DNA of 64,000 nucleotides, taken from assembly GCF_023554105.1 (NCBI RefSeq), contig NZ_JAMJWE010000009.1, forward strand, positions 1-64,000. Direction: 5' to 3'. The notes below the pieces were generated by a model. It was not told the origin of the DNA. It saw only the letters and a list, made by a program, of their open reading frames with translations, and did no database searches. Positions 35,277 through 44,314 of this stretch are shown here, in pieces; position 1 is the stretch's first letter; every line of letters begins with the position of its first letter. The stretch comes from Brucella sp. 21LCYQ03. GTDB taxonomy: Bacteria > Pseudomonadota > Alphaproteobacteria > Rhizobiales > Rhizobiaceae. The translations under genes were made by a program, and so were the position numbers.

Positions 35277-35467
35277 CGGCGCGAACGCAGCCAGAATATG
35301 CCAAAGAAGCTAAGTACGAAGAGTATCCCGAAAATGGCCGCAGCAACATGCGAACGCTCGCCAAGCGCAATCATAATAGTCGGCAGATAATAGGCCAGCA
35401 GGCCGAAACCAATCAAAATAATAGCTGCGGCAAGTGCCGGATTGCTCTTCTTCGGTTCAGCCGCCAA
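35261..35467 (-). CDS. Small two-helix membrane protein of unknown function
   Basis: A 68-residue protein with two hydrophobic helices (AAAIILIGFGLLAYYLPTIM and VAAAIFGILFVLSFFGIFWL) and a basic C-terminus (RSRRQNKD). No family recognised. The start codon is TTG at 35467, overlapping the end of the GNAT gene upstream by 11 bp, so it is probably co-translated with it. Inner-membrane location is inferred from the helices. Confidence 0.65.
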   Translation of the reverse strand: MAAEPKKSNPALAAAIILIGFGLLAYYLPTIMIALGERSHVAAAIFGILFVLSFFGIFWLRSRRQNKD

Positions 35468-36134
35468 TGCGAAAATCCTCTAACTTTCTGATCTGCTGAC
35501 CGTCACTATCAAAGTTTGTCGGCGCAAGCCATGCCTGATAAGCTTGTTTCAGTGCTGGCCATTCGCTGTCGATGATCGAAAACCATGCAGTGTCGCGGTT
35601 GTTGCCCTTTGTCACCATATGTTGGCGGAAAATGCCTTCAAACTGGAAGCCGAAACGTTCCGCTGCGCGCTTGGACGGCGCGTTGTTATCATTGCACTTC
35701 CACTCATAGCGGCGATAGCCAAGCTCATCGAAAACATACTGCATGAACAGGAACTGCGCTTCGGTGGCAGCCGGTTTACGCGAAATAAGCGGTCCCCAAT
35801 AGATGTTCCCGATCTCAATGGCACCATGAACCGGATCAATACGCATCAACGCCTGACGACCAGCGACCTTGCCGCTGGCCTTGTCGATGACCGCAAAGAA
35901 CAAAGGATCTTCGCTTCCTGACACCTTTTCGAGCCACGGCTCAAAGGCTTCGCGCGTTGCAGGCGGAACCTCGAACAGCCAGGTAAACCGCAGATCCGCA
36001 TCTTCAACGGAAGAGGCCGCAAACAGCTCGTCACCGTGCCGGGCGGCATCCAGTGGTTCAAGCCTCACATAGCGGCCTTCCAGCACTTTGCGTTCAGGCT
36101 TCAGGCGTGGTGTCCAATCTCGCAAATCAATCAT
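35457..36134 (-). CDS. GNAT acetyltransferase, RimJ/RimL type
   Basis: A 225-residue GNAT enzyme of the Acetyltransf_3 group. RYVRLEPLDAARHGDELF opens the domain, and EIGNIYWGPLISRKPAATEA with YRRYEWKCNDNNAPSKRAAERFGF is typical of RimJ/RimL-like and aminoglycoside-like N-acetyltransferases. The ATG at 36134 is used (MIDLRDWTPRLKPERK); the frame opens further upstream without family sequence. Acetyl acceptor unknown. Overlaps the small membrane-protein gene by 11 bp. Confidence 0.83.
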   Translation of the reverse strand: MIDLRDWTPRLKPERKVLEGRYVRLEPLDAARHGDELFAASSVEDADLRFTWLFEVPPATREAFEPWLEKVSGSEDPLFFAVIDKASGKVAGRQALMRIDPVHGAIEIGNIYWGPLISRKPAATEAQFLFMQYVFDELGYRRYEWKCNDNNAPSKRAAERFGFQFEGIFRQHMVTKGNNRDTAWFSIIDSEWPALKQAYQAWLAPTNFDSDGQQIRKLEDFRIGG

Positions 36135-36204
36135 TTTATGCTCCCATCTGATAGAGACAGGAGCATAAAAGATGCATGACGAAAACCGGATTATTGTCTC
36201 AGTT

Positions 36205-37284
36205 TCATTTTTCTCTGATTGCCGCACGATCCACGGAGACAGCTTTGACAAGCGCCACAACATGCTCGCCCACTTTAAGGCCCAGATCATCGACCGACCG
36301 TCGCGTTAACCGCGCACCCAGACGCCGCCCCTGAAAGTCCAGCGCAACATGGGCATTCGGCCCTTCTCCAGCTTCAATCGCCACAATGGAAACCGGCAGC
36401 ACGTTGCGGATACTGATCGCATCAGGTGCCTTGCGCGCGATTGAGACATCGCGTGCGCGAACCCGAAGGCGCACATGCATGTTCTGTTTAAGCCCGGCAT
36501 CGCTGAGCTGGAATGTCGTCCCGCCAAGATCAATTTCCGCAAGCTTGTAGCGCTCATCATAAGCTGAAACCGCGCCTTCAAGCAGCACACCAGCGCCCTC
36601 GCCTTCCCCATCGATCAGCGGGAAAATCTCGGCAGCCTCGCCACTGGCTTTCACCTTGCCGCCCGATAGAAGAACGATTTCATCGGCAAGCCGCGCAACC
36701 TCGTCGATTTCGTGGCTGACATAGACGATCGGCACATGGCTTTCATCACGAAGCCGCTCGATAAAGGGCAAAATCTCCTGCCTGCGTGCATGATCCAGAG
36801 AGGACAGCGGCTCATCCAGCAACAAAAGTGCCGGATCAGACAAAAGCGCACGACCAATGGCCACACGCTGGCGTTCGCCGCCCGAAAGAGTTGCCGGACG
36901 ACGATCCAAGAGATGATCGATGCCAAGCAGCGCTACAACCTCGTCAAAGCTGCGGCTGTTCTGACGCTTTCCGGCCCAGCGCGCATAAGTGAGGTTTCGC
37001 TTCACACTCATATGCGGAAACAGCCGTGCTTCCTGAAACACATAACCGATACGGCGCTTTTCAGGTGGCAGGTTGATACCCTTTTCAGCATCGAAAAGCG
37101 TGAAATCACCGACTGCGATGCGCCCGCTTTCTGGACGCAGCGTTCCGGCAATCATCTTGAGAAGCGTTGTTTTGCCAGCGCCCGAATGGCCAAACAGAGC
37201 CGTAACACCCCAACGGGCGGCAAAATCTGCTTCAACCGCGAATTTGCCATTGCGGCCAGCGACGGAAACTTCAAGACCGCTCAT
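36205..37284 (-). CDS. modC: ModC, molybdate ABC transporter ATPase
   Basis: A 359-residue ABC ATPase. Walker A is [15 protein letters not shown] (about 28), the signature LSGGERQRVAIGRALLS is near 128, Walker B is LLLLDEPLSSLD, and a C-terminal Mop/TOBE molybdate-binding domain covers about 285-355. The ATG at 37284 overlaps the modB stop (ATGA); the frame extends upstream into modB. Last gene of modABC; powers molybdate import. Confidence 0.94.
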   Translation of the reverse strand: MSGLEVSVAGRNGKFAVEADFAARWGVTALFGHSGAGKTTLLKMIAGTLRPESGRIAVGDFTLFDAEKGINLPPEKRRIGYVFQEARLFPHMSVKRNLTYARWAGKRQNSRSFDEVVALLGIDHLLDRRPATLSGGERQRVAIGRALLSDPALLLLDEPLSSLDHARRQEILPFIERLRDESHVPIVYVSHEIDEVARLADEIVLLSGGKVKASGEAAEIFPLIDGEGEGAGVLLEGAVSAYDERYKLAEIDLGGTTFQLSDAGLKQNMHVRLRVRARDVSIARKAPDAISIRNVLPVSIVAIEAGEGPNAHVALDFQGRRLGARLTRRSVDDLGLKVGEHVVALVKAVSVDRAAIREK

Positions 37285-37964
37285 TTCGCTTCTCCTGCAA
37301 GCCTGCGCTGCAACCATTCAGACAACACCACGGCAGCAATGGAAATGGCTGCAGAAATCGCTATCAGACGGAAAGCTTCGGCGTCGCCTGTCGGCGTCTG
37401 CAATAGCGCATAGATCGCAAGCGAAAGGGTTTGCGTTTCGCCCGGAATGTTGGAAACAAAAGTGATGGTCGCACCGAACTCGCCCAGCGCCTTGGCAAAG
37501 CCAAGCACCGCACCCGCCAGAATGCCCGGCAGCAAGGGCGGCAAAATCACCGTGAAAAAAGCAATAAACCTGTTGGCGCCCAGCGTGCGCGCCGCTTCCT
37601 CAAGCCCACGATCAAGCCCTTCAATCGAAAGGCGAATAGGGCGAACAAGCAATGGAAACGCCATGACGCCTGCAGCAAGAGCTGCACCAGTCCAGCGGAA
37701 AGAAAAGGAAAGGCCAAGCCATTCCTGCAACGGCGCCCCAAGCGCGCCACGCGATCCAAACAGGATCAGCAAGAGATAACCCGTCACCACCGGCGGCAGA
37801 ACCAGCGGCATGGTGACAATAGCCTGTACCAGAGACTTGCCCGGAAAATTAAACCGGGCAAGAATCCACGCAACAAGAAAGGCAATTGGCAGAGCGACAA
37901 CAATAGCGATCCCGGCAACCCGGAGCGACAGAGCAACAATCTGCCAGACATTGCCTTCCATCAT
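37281..37964 (-). CDS. modB: ModB, molybdate ABC transporter permease
   Basis: A 227-residue permease with five to six helices. The EAA loop is LEEAARTLGANRFIAFFTVI. It overlaps modA by one base (TAATG) and modC by four. It forms the homodimeric molybdate channel in the inner membrane. Confidence 0.94.
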   Translation of the reverse strand: MMEGNVWQIVALSLRVAGIAIVVALPIAFLVAWILARFNFPGKSLVQAIVTMPLVLPPVVTGYLLLILFGSRGALGAPLQEWLGLSFSFRWTGAALAAGVMAFPLLVRPIRLSIEGLDRGLEEAARTLGANRFIAFFTVILPPLLPGILAGAVLGFAKALGEFGATITFVSNIPGETQTLSLAIYALLQTPTGDAEAFRLIAISAAISIAAVVLSEWLQRRLAGEAK

Positions 37965-38719
37965 TACTGAGCCGCCTCCGCAGCGCCTACAAAGCCCTTA
38001 TCCTTGATGATCGCCTGACCAGCATCGCTTTCAAGGAACGCAAGGAATGCCTTGGCGGCATCATTTTCGTTCTTTGCAATCAGAGCTGCCGGATAAAGGA
38101 TCGGGGCATGGCTCGAAGCCGGGAAGCGATAAGCTTCGACCAGATCAGGAGCGGCTGCGCGATCCGATGCATAGACGATTGCAGCCTTCACTTCGGCGCG
38201 GCTTACATATTGCAACGCAACACGCACGTTTTCGGTGAAAACGGCGTTCTTTTCGACGTCTTTCCAGATGTCGAGCTTTTCGAGCGCAGCTTTACCGTAT
38301 TTACCAGCTGGAACATTGGATGGATCGCCCATCGCAAAACGGCCAGCGCTTAAGAGTTCCTTGGCATCACCTTTAGCGTCGTCTTTCTGCGTTGCGATGA
38401 CCAGCGCATTGCCAGCAATCACCTTGCGCGATGCCTTGTCAATTGCTCCGGCTTTTTCGACATAATCCATCCAGTCGAGATCAGCGGAAATGAAAATCTG
38501 TGCAGGAGCACCCTGCTCGATCTGCTTGGCCAAAACCGACGACGAAGCAAAAGAAGCAACAACTTCCGTGCCGTCTTTGGCTTTCATCTGCTTGGCAGCT
38601 TCTTCGATCACATCTTTCATGCTGGCTGCGGCAAAAACTGTGACCTTTTCGGCAGCATGAGCAACCGATGCAGCACCGGCTGCGACCGTGATAAGAAACG
38701 CAGCGATAAGTTTTTTCAT
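37964..38719 (-). CDS. modA: ModA, molybdate-binding periplasmic protein
   Basis: A 251-residue periplasmic protein with a signal peptide (cleavage after SVAHA, about 22). VFAAASMKDVIEEAAKQMK and ASSSVLAKQIEQGAPAQIF are the oxyanion-binding segments of ModA (serines in ASM and SSS). The ATG at 38719 fits the signal peptide; the frame runs 15 codons further upstream. First gene of modABC. No ModE box was recognised upstream. Confidence 0.94.
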   Translation of the reverse strand: MKKLIAAFLITVAAGAASVAHAAEKVTVFAAASMKDVIEEAAKQMKAKDGTEVVASFASSSVLAKQIEQGAPAQIFISADLDWMDYVEKAGAIDKASRKVIAGNALVIATQKDDAKGDAKELLSAGRFAMGDPSNVPAGKYGKAALEKLDIWKDVEKNAVFTENVRVALQYVSRAEVKAAIVYASDRAAAPDLVEAYRFPASSHAPILYPAALIAKNENDAAKAFLAFLESDAGQAIIKDKGFVGAAEAAQ

Positions 38720-39021
38720 TGTCGACCTCTCCATAGCGCCCGGATTTCGGGCAAACACCATCATCCACCGGCAAAAACCGGCGCTGTTTGTTCGGGTCTC
38801 GAATTTTCATTCGATACACCGACTTGCGATGATGGGTATGATGGAGACAAACGCGACCCGGATGCCGTCAGACCCTTTTCACACGGGCGTCCATGCAAAA
38901 GCCGCCCAAAATTTCCGTAACGAATTCAGATCGTTCCGAAAACATGGCCACCTTAAAGGGGAGTATTAGCTTTGGCTAGTGCCTAAGGGAACGATGCGGC
39001 AAAAGAACCGCCCCCCCTATT
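38720..39021. other. Intergenic region upstream of modA
   Basis: No gene seen. It should hold the modA promoter on the minus strand and the 3' end of trhO. AACGA (38919-38923) and TCGTT (38931-38935) form a short inverted repeat inside a GGAACGA-like context, and CCGG-rich repeats lie near 38765-38785. I found no ModE-like palindrome. Confidence 0.35.
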
Positions 39022-39942
39022 TTAGCGTCCAATATGTTTGTGGCTTGTGCCGCGCAATTTAGCGAGCTTCACCTGCTTTTCACGCTCTGCAAAACGTTCG
39101 CGATCTTCCGGCGTGCGTTCGTCATAACAACCAGCGCAGGAAATGCCCTCCTCAAAGAACTGCGAAAGCTTGTCTTCTCCAGTGATTGGACGGCGGCAGG
39201 CTCGGCAAAGCTCGATATCGCTTTCCGTCAGCCCATGACCGATGGCCACGCGTTCATCGAACACGAAGCATTCGCCGTTCCACATGCTTTCTTCTTTTGG
39301 CACGTCTTCGAGATATTTCAGAATACCGCCCTTGAGATGAAACACGTCATCGAAGCCAAGACCTTTGACGAAAGCCGTTGCCTTCTCACAGCGGATACCG
39401 CCCGTGCAGAACATGGCAATCTTCTTGCCTTCCAGCTTGTCGCGGTTCTGCTCCACCCATTCCGGGAACTCGCGGAAGGTCTTGGTATTTGGATCAAGCG
39501 CACCTTCGAATGTACCAATGGCATATTCGTAATCATTGCGCGTATCGACAACGACTGTATTGTCATCGGCAATCAGCGCGTTCCAATCCTTGGGCGCAAT
39601 ATAAGTGCCAACGCTTTTCAGCGGATCAATACCATCAACGCCCATGGTGACGATTTCGCGCTTCAAACGCACCTTCATGCGATAGAACGGCATTTCAGTC
39701 GCGTTGGAATATTTGAGTTCCGGATTGGCAAGGCCGGGAACTGCAGTAATGTATTTTACGAGCTTTTCGATTGCTTCAGCAGAGCCTGCAACCGTGCCAT
39801 TGATACCCTCTGCTGCAAGCAGTAACGTCCCCTTGATCCCGTTCGAGCAACAAAGCGTTGCCAGCGGCTCGCGCAGGCTTTCATATTGCGGCAAAGGCGC
39901 AAAACAATAAAGGGCGGCAACGGTAAATGGCAAATTGCTCAT
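39022..39942 (-). CDS. trhO: TrhO, tRNA uridine(34) hydroxylase (rhodanese-like)
   Basis: A 306-residue cytoplasmic protein of the YceA/TrhO family: N-terminal acylphosphatase-like domain (about 1-95), rhodanese domain (about 120-215) with the active-site loop [11 protein letters not shown], and a Cys-rich C-terminal region ([18 protein letters not shown]) that may bind zinc. It hydroxylates U34 of tRNA, leading to 5-methoxyuridine/cmo5U-type modification. Full length. Single gene. Confidence 0.9.
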   Translation of the reverse strand: MSNLPFTVAALYCFAPLPQYESLREPLATLCCSNGIKGTLLLAAEGINGTVAGSAEAIEKLVKYITAVPGLANPELKYSNATEMPFYRMKVRLKREIVTMGVDGIDPLKSVGTYIAPKDWNALIADDNTVVVDTRNDYEYAIGTFEGALDPNTKTFREFPEWVEQNRDKLEGKKIAMFCTGGIRCEKATAFVKGLGFDDVFHLKGGILKYLEDVPKEESMWNGECFVFDERVAIGHGLTESDIELCRACRRPITGEDKLSQFFEEGISCAGCYDERTPEDRERFAEREKQVKLAKLRGTSHKHIGR

Positions 39943-40072
39943 AGGTTCTATCTCTTTTAAATTTACTTCGACCTAGTCCTCGAACGCGACAAATTCAAGT
40001 TATTTATCCCCGGCCTCTCAGGTGCAGCGACAATCTGGCTTCGATGAACGTAGTCTTCAGAGGAGAATCCAG

Positions 40073-40684
40073 ATGTTTGATACCGAAACTTTCGCGGCGA
40101 TTGTTTCCATGGCCAGCAATACAGACATTGAACCAGCAGCTTTGCTGGCAGTAGCCGAGGTGGAAAGCGGCGGTCGGGCGCTGTTTCCTGTCGCGGAGAG
40201 AAAAGAACCGGCAATTCGCTTCGAGGGTCATTATTTTGATCGCAGGCTGTCGGGCCGTATCCGCGAACAGGCGCGTCAGATGGGACTGGCCTCACCAGAA
40301 GCCGGACGCGTGCGGAACCCCAAGATGCAACGTGAGCGCTGGCTGTTGCTGGAGCGTGCCATGAGCATACACCGTCAGGCCGCACTTGAATCTACCTCGT
40401 GGGGCTTGGGTCAGGTGATGGGCGCGCATTGGGAATGGCTTGGTTATCGCAGCATTGATGAATTGGTAAACGAGGCACGCAGCGGCGTCACAGGGCAAGT
40501 CTCGCTGATGCTAAACTTCATCGACAAAGCCGGATTGAAACCAGCTTTACAGACAAAAGACTGGCGCGATTTTGCGCGCCGCTACAATGGTCCGGCCTTC
40601 GCACGTAATCAATATGATAGCCGCATGGCAGCAGCTTATGAACGATGGAACCGAAGCCTCGGCCATGTGCTTGCAGCGGCTTAG
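40073..40684 (+). CDS. N-acetylmuramidase-domain protein (DUF3380, endolysin-like)
   Basis: A 203-residue protein covered by the N-acetylmuramidase (DUF3380) domain. AVAEVESGGRALFPVAERKE carries the probable catalytic glutamate, followed by IRFEGHYFDRRL, and the end has FARRYNGPAFARNQYDSRMAAAYERW, typical of these lysozyme-like enzymes. The ATG at 40073 is preceded by AGAGGAGA; the frame is open to 40022. No signal peptide, peptidoglycan-binding domain, holin or other phage gene is present, so export and role are unclear. It may be a domesticated phage endolysin. Confidence 0.8.
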   Translation: MFDTETFAAIVSMASNTDIEPAALLAVAEVESGGRALFPVAERKEPAIRFEGHYFDRRLSGRIREQARQMGLASPEAGRVRNPKMQRERWLLLERAMSIHRQAALESTSWGLGQVMGAHWEWLGYRSIDELVNEARSGVTGQVSLMLNFIDKAGLKPALQTKDWRDFARRYNGPAFARNQYDSRMAAAYERWNRSLGHVLAAA

Positions 40685-40694
40685 CGAAGCTTTT

Positions 40695-41351
40695 CTATAA
40701 TATCCTCATTTTGGAAGCGTAAAAGCCTTCCGCATAAGCCTCCGGCGCGCGGCACTCCATGCCGCGCAGCCGCGAAAGCCCACGAAACGTTTGCTCGTCA
40801 AACCAGTCTTTAGAACGCTGGGTGCCGAAATGCTGCATCAGCAATTCGATCTTTCTCTCCAGAACTTTTGCGGGAAGAGCCACATAAGCATTGGGGCGGC
40901 CCAAATCCCCATCCCATTTTGGAATTTCATATTCAAGGATCAACTGATCGCGAAAGATATTCCAAGTGAGCTCGTTGATTGTGCGGTGGTCCTGATGCGC
41001 ATCGTGGCAACTATGCGTAAACACAATATCCGGCTGCTGCCTGCTGCGCTGCCCGATCAGCCACTCTTTAATTTCCCGCCCTTGTGCTGGGAAATAACTA
41101 TCTTCAAATTGCGCACAATGAATGTTGCTACTTGCAGCACCACACAAAAAATCCTGCGCTGAAGCTTGCGCCTCTGCCCGCCGTTCGTCTCCGCCCGACA
41201 AAACACACCAATCGATATGCAGAGCAATGCCCCTATCGATCAGGTTCAAAAGCGTGCCGCCGCAGCCAATCTCAATATCGTCCGAATGCGCACCCAGACA
41301 TAAAATATTGAGCGGCCTGCCGAGACTAGCAAGAGCGCAGAGATCAATCAT
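40695..41351 (-). CDS. PIG-L/LmbE-type deacetylase
   Basis: A 218-residue PIG-L family zinc hydrolase. LCLGAHSDDIEIGCGGTLL holds the metal-binding AHxDD motif and HSCHDAHQDHRTINE the second histidine. Family members remove acetyl groups from GlcNAc in glycolipids, mycothiol precursors or sugar nucleotides. It is the last gene of the cytidylyltransferase-methyltransferase run and overlaps the cytidylyltransferase gene by ATGA, which suggests it deacetylates an amino sugar of this pathway. Confidence 0.87.
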   Translation of the reverse strand: MIDLCALASLGRPLNILCLGAHSDDIEIGCGGTLLNLIDRGIALHIDWCVLSGGDERRAEAQASAQDFLCGAASSNIHCAQFEDSYFPAQGREIKEWLIGQRSRQQPDIVFTHSCHDAHQDHRTINELTWNIFRDQLILEYEIPKWDGDLGRPNAYVALPAKVLERKIELLMQHFGTQRSKDWFDEQTFRGLSRLRGMECRAPEAYAEGFYASKMRIL

Positions 41352-42157
41352 AGCGCTATCGCAATATTGGCTGCACGAAGCTCTGTCTTATGCTTCTTCC
41401 AGGGCATATCACCCTTCTCAACCATATCTTCGAGCGTTTGCCAGTCACGCAAAGTATCCATCGAACGCCAGAAGCCCTCATATTTATAGGCCATCAACTG
41501 ATTTTCGGCGATGAGACGGCTGAACGGCTCAAGTACCAGTTCCTCACCCTCGCGCATGTGGTCAAATATCTCTTTTCGAAACAGAAAGTAGCCGCCATTG
41601 ATCCAGATATCGGACGTGTTCGACGTTCTGAACGCCCGTACATCACCACCTTCAGCAATATCGGCCAGATGATAGGTCAGCGGTGGACGGACCGCCAGAA
41701 AGCAAGCAATTTTGCCGCTCTTGCGAAAGCGTTCCGTCATCTCATCCAGATCAACATCGCTTAGACCATCGCTGTAATTTGCGAGGAAGATTTCTTCACC
41801 CTCGACATGGGATCGCGCACTCCACAAGCGCTCGCCGATATTGCGCCAGATGCCCGTATCAAGCAGCGTCACACTCCAATCGCGATCCACTTCTTCAAGC
41901 AGACGCACATTGCGCCCACCATCTGAAACCACACAATCGGCGAATGTCTGCGGTTTTATACTCAGGAAAAAATCCTTCACCACATTGGCCTTATAGCCGA
42001 GACAAAGTACGAAATCATTGTGTCCGTAATCGGAATAATATTCCATGACGTGATGCAGGATCGGCTGATGGCCAAGCGGGATCATCGGCTTTGGAACATT
42101 TTCCGAATATTCGCGTATTCTGGTACCAAGACCACCGCAGAACAGAACGACTTTCAT
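41348..42157 (-). CDS. Glucose-1-phosphate cytidylyltransferase-like nucleotidyltransferase (RfbF type)
   Basis: A 269-residue GT-A-fold nucleotidyltransferase. The nucleotide loop is LFCGGLGTRIREYSENVPKPM at the N-terminus, followed by DFVLCLGYKANVVKDFF, WSVTLLDTG and NYSDGLSDVDL, which match RfbF more than RmlA. RfbF makes CDP-glucose, the entry to CDP-3,6-dideoxy- and branched sugars. It lies 2 bp after the methyltransferase gene and overlaps the PIG-L gene. A typical CDP-glucose 4,6-dehydratase (RfbG) is not present in the window. Confidence 0.85.
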   Translation of the reverse strand: MKVVLFCGGLGTRIREYSENVPKPMIPLGHQPILHHVMEYYSDYGHNDFVLCLGYKANVVKDFFLSIKPQTFADCVVSDGGRNVRLLEEVDRDWSVTLLDTGIWRNIGERLWSARSHVEGEEIFLANYSDGLSDVDLDEMTERFRKSGKIACFLAVRPPLTYHLADIAEGGDVRAFRTSNTSDIWINGGYFLFRKEIFDHMREGEELVLEPFSRLIAENQLMAYKYEGFWRSMDTLRDWQTLEDMVEKGDMPWKKHKTELRAANIAIAL

Positions 42158-42159
42158 AT

Positions 42160-43422
42160 CTAGCGCTCCTCCGTAAGCAATGCCGGATCAATCAGCGTGA
42201 CATGCGGGATCGGTATGATGAACTTGCCGCCCCACTCCACCACATGCTGCATCTGACGAATAATCTCATCTTTGAAGTTCCATGGCAGGATCAGAATGTA
42301 ATCGGGTTTGTAATTATCGATCATCGTCGTGTCATAGATCGGTATATGCATACCGGGCGTGAAACGACCGTGTTTGTAAGGGTTGCGATCCACCGTAAAG
42401 TCGAGAAAATCGGTGCCAATCCCACAATAGTTGAGGAGCGTATTGCCCTTGCCGGGTGCGCCATATCCGCAAATGCGTTTACCGGAATTTTTTGCCGCAA
42501 TGAGAAATGACAACAGATCGCGCTTGGTGCGCCGCGTCTTTTCCGCAAACTGTTCATAGGTCGTAATATCGTTGATACCGAATGCCTGCTCACGCTTTAA
42601 AAGAGCCGCAACACGCGGTCCGGCTTTTCGCTTGCTGGTGTTATGCGCCAGATAAACGCGCAGCGATCCACCATGCGTTGGCAGCTCGTCCACATCAATG
42701 ACCTTCAGATGATGGCGATGCGCCATGTAACGAATGGTCAGCAGCGAGAAATATGAGAAGTGCTCGTGATAAATCGTGTCGAACTGGTTCTGTTCGATGA
42801 GATTGGTCAGGTGTGGGAACTCAAGAGTAATAACACCCTCGGGTTTCAACAAAATCTGCATGCCGCGGACAAAATCATTGAGATCCGGCACCTGTGCCAG
42901 AACATTGTTACCAATGATCAGATCGGCTTTTTTACCATCACTGACCATACGCGATGCCAGATCAGAGCCAAAGAAATCCACCCGCGTTGGTACACCTTTA
43001 GCGACAGCCGCTTGCGCAACATTAGCAGCAGGCTCGATGCCGAGGATTGGTATGCCTTTGGGTAAAAAATGCTGCAACAAATAGCCATCATTGCTGGCAA
43101 TCTCGACGACAAAGCTATCGCTGTTCAGGCTAAGCTTTTCAGTGATTTCATCGCAATAGAGTTTGGCGTGATTGACCCAACTGGTAGCAAAGGACGAGAA
43201 ATAGGCATATTCCGTAAAAATATCGGCGGGGCTGAAATATTCCTTCAGCTGCACCAGATAGCAATGATCGCATACATAGGCATATAGCGGGTAATACGGC
43301 TCCATATGATCAAGCTGTTCCGCAGTGATAAAACTCTCACATGGCGGCGACATGCCCAGATCGACAAATGTGTGTTTGAGGAGCGTTCCGCACAAACGAC
43401 AGCCTGTTTGTTCTTTGGCCAT
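42160..43422 (-). CDS. SAM-dependent sugar C-methyltransferase-like protein
   Basis: A 420-residue protein of the NovU/TylCIII C-methyltransferase type: N-terminal zinc-binding region (CRLCGTLLKHTFVDLGMSP, later YVCDHCYLVQL), central SAM fold (FVVEIASNDGYLLQHFL, about 95-112) and a C-terminal domain (RICGYGAPGKGNTLLNYCGI). Relatives add a methyl branch to 3-keto nucleotide sugars. A start at 43461 also has a ribosome site (GAGG) and would add 13 residues; I prefer 43422 (GCGGAG, 7-base spacing). First gene of the methyltransferase-cytidylyltransferase-deacetylase run. Confidence 0.87.
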   Translation of the reverse strand: MAKEQTGCRLCGTLLKHTFVDLGMSPPCESFITAEQLDHMEPYYPLYAYVCDHCYLVQLKEYFSPADIFTEYAYFSSFATSWVNHAKLYCDEITEKLSLNSDSFVVEIASNDGYLLQHFLPKGIPILGIEPAANVAQAAVAKGVPTRVDFFGSDLASRMVSDGKKADLIIGNNVLAQVPDLNDFVRGMQILLKPEGVITLEFPHLTNLIEQNQFDTIYHEHFSYFSLLTIRYMAHRHHLKVIDVDELPTHGGSLRVYLAHNTSKRKAGPRVAALLKREQAFGINDITTYEQFAEKTRRTKRDLLSFLIAAKNSGKRICGYGAPGKGNTLLNYCGIGTDFLDFTVDRNPYKHGRFTPGMHIPIYDTTMIDNYKPDYILILPWNFKDEIIRQMQHVVEWGGKFIIPIPHVTLIDPALLTEER

Positions 43423-43788
43423 GCTTGTACTCCGCGTGATGCCCGGCGTCTGGATGGTCATATGAGATACCTCGCCATGCCCGGCCCCTTAATGGGTATT
43501 TGGGTCTGAACTCCGATCAATGCCGGATAGTTAAAACTACTAAGTAAGCTTGAAATTTCCGAGACTGTAATCAGGAGCGAGGCGTATATACGATCGGGCG
43601 CACCCATCACCCGTCGAATGAGTATGAACATTCCCCCTCATTTCTCCCTATGTCGGAAGTGGGGTAGGCTCTTACGCCTTTGGGTGAACTTGCCTCTCAA
43701 CTTAAGGCCATTCAGCAAAGCCAAAAACAAGGCTATCTCGCAGACGTGAAGCTGTCAGAATGCAAGCATCTGAAAGCTGAGGCAGCAT
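43423..43788. other. Divergent intergenic region in polysaccharide locus 2
   Basis: No gene seen. It separates the minus-strand methyltransferase gene from the plus-strand RmlC-like gene and should hold both promoters. It contains CTTTGGGTGAA at 43678-43688, shared exactly with the region before gmd (63157-63167). GAGG stands before the RmlC-like start at 43789. Confidence 0.45.
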
Positions 43789-44313
43789 ATGCGATTTACA
43801 CCACTCAACATCGATGGCGCATGGTCGATTGAGCCGGAAAGGCTCGAAGACGATCGTGGGTGGTTCGCGCGCGTATATTGCGAGGCTGAATTTGCCGAGC
43901 GGCAACTGGAAACCAGTTTTCCGCAACACAGCCTGTCATTTTCTCGCGAAAAAGGCACTTTGCGAGGCCTTCATTATCAAAATGAACCCCATGCAGAGAC
44001 GAAGCTCGTCACTTGTCTGCAAGGCATGGTCTGGGATGTTCTGGTTGATCTGCGGCCAGAATCTCCGACCTATCGGCGCTGGACCGGACTGGAACTTTCA
44101 GCCGACAATGGCACGCAACTTTACATTCCTGTGGGCTGCGCTCATGGCTTTCAGACGCTCACGGATAATGTGCTGTTGCGCTATATGATTTCAAAACCCT
44201 ATGCGCCAGATTCTGCAACCGGATTACGCTATGACGATCCGGCGCTCGGCATTCCATGGCCAGACGAGCCGAGTGTGATGTCTGAAAAAGACCGAGCCTG
44301 GCCGCACCTTTAA
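43789..44313 (+). CDS. RmlC-like nucleotide-sugar 3,5-epimerase (cupin)
   Basis: A 174-residue cupin of the dTDP-4-dehydrorhamnose 3,5-epimerase family. The catalytic histidine is in GTLRGLHYQNEPH, with VWDVLVDLRPESPTY and IPVGCAHGFQTL as further family motifs, and the C-terminal YDDPALGIPWP. It epimerises a 4-keto-6-deoxy nucleotide sugar. No rmlA, rmlB or rmlD accompanies it, so it probably serves the CDP-type sugar of this locus. It is the only plus-strand gene in the 40.7-50.7 kb stretch and ends 1 bp before the convergent DUF4910 gene. Confidence 0.86.
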   Translation: MRFTPLNIDGAWSIEPERLEDDRGWFARVYCEAEFAERQLETSFPQHSLSFSREKGTLRGLHYQNEPHAETKLVTCLQGMVWDVLVDLRPESPTYRRWTGLELSADNGTQLYIPVGCAHGFQTLTDNVLLRYMISKPYAPDSATGLRYDDPALGIPWPDEPSVMSEKDRAWPHL

Positions 44314-44314
44314 A

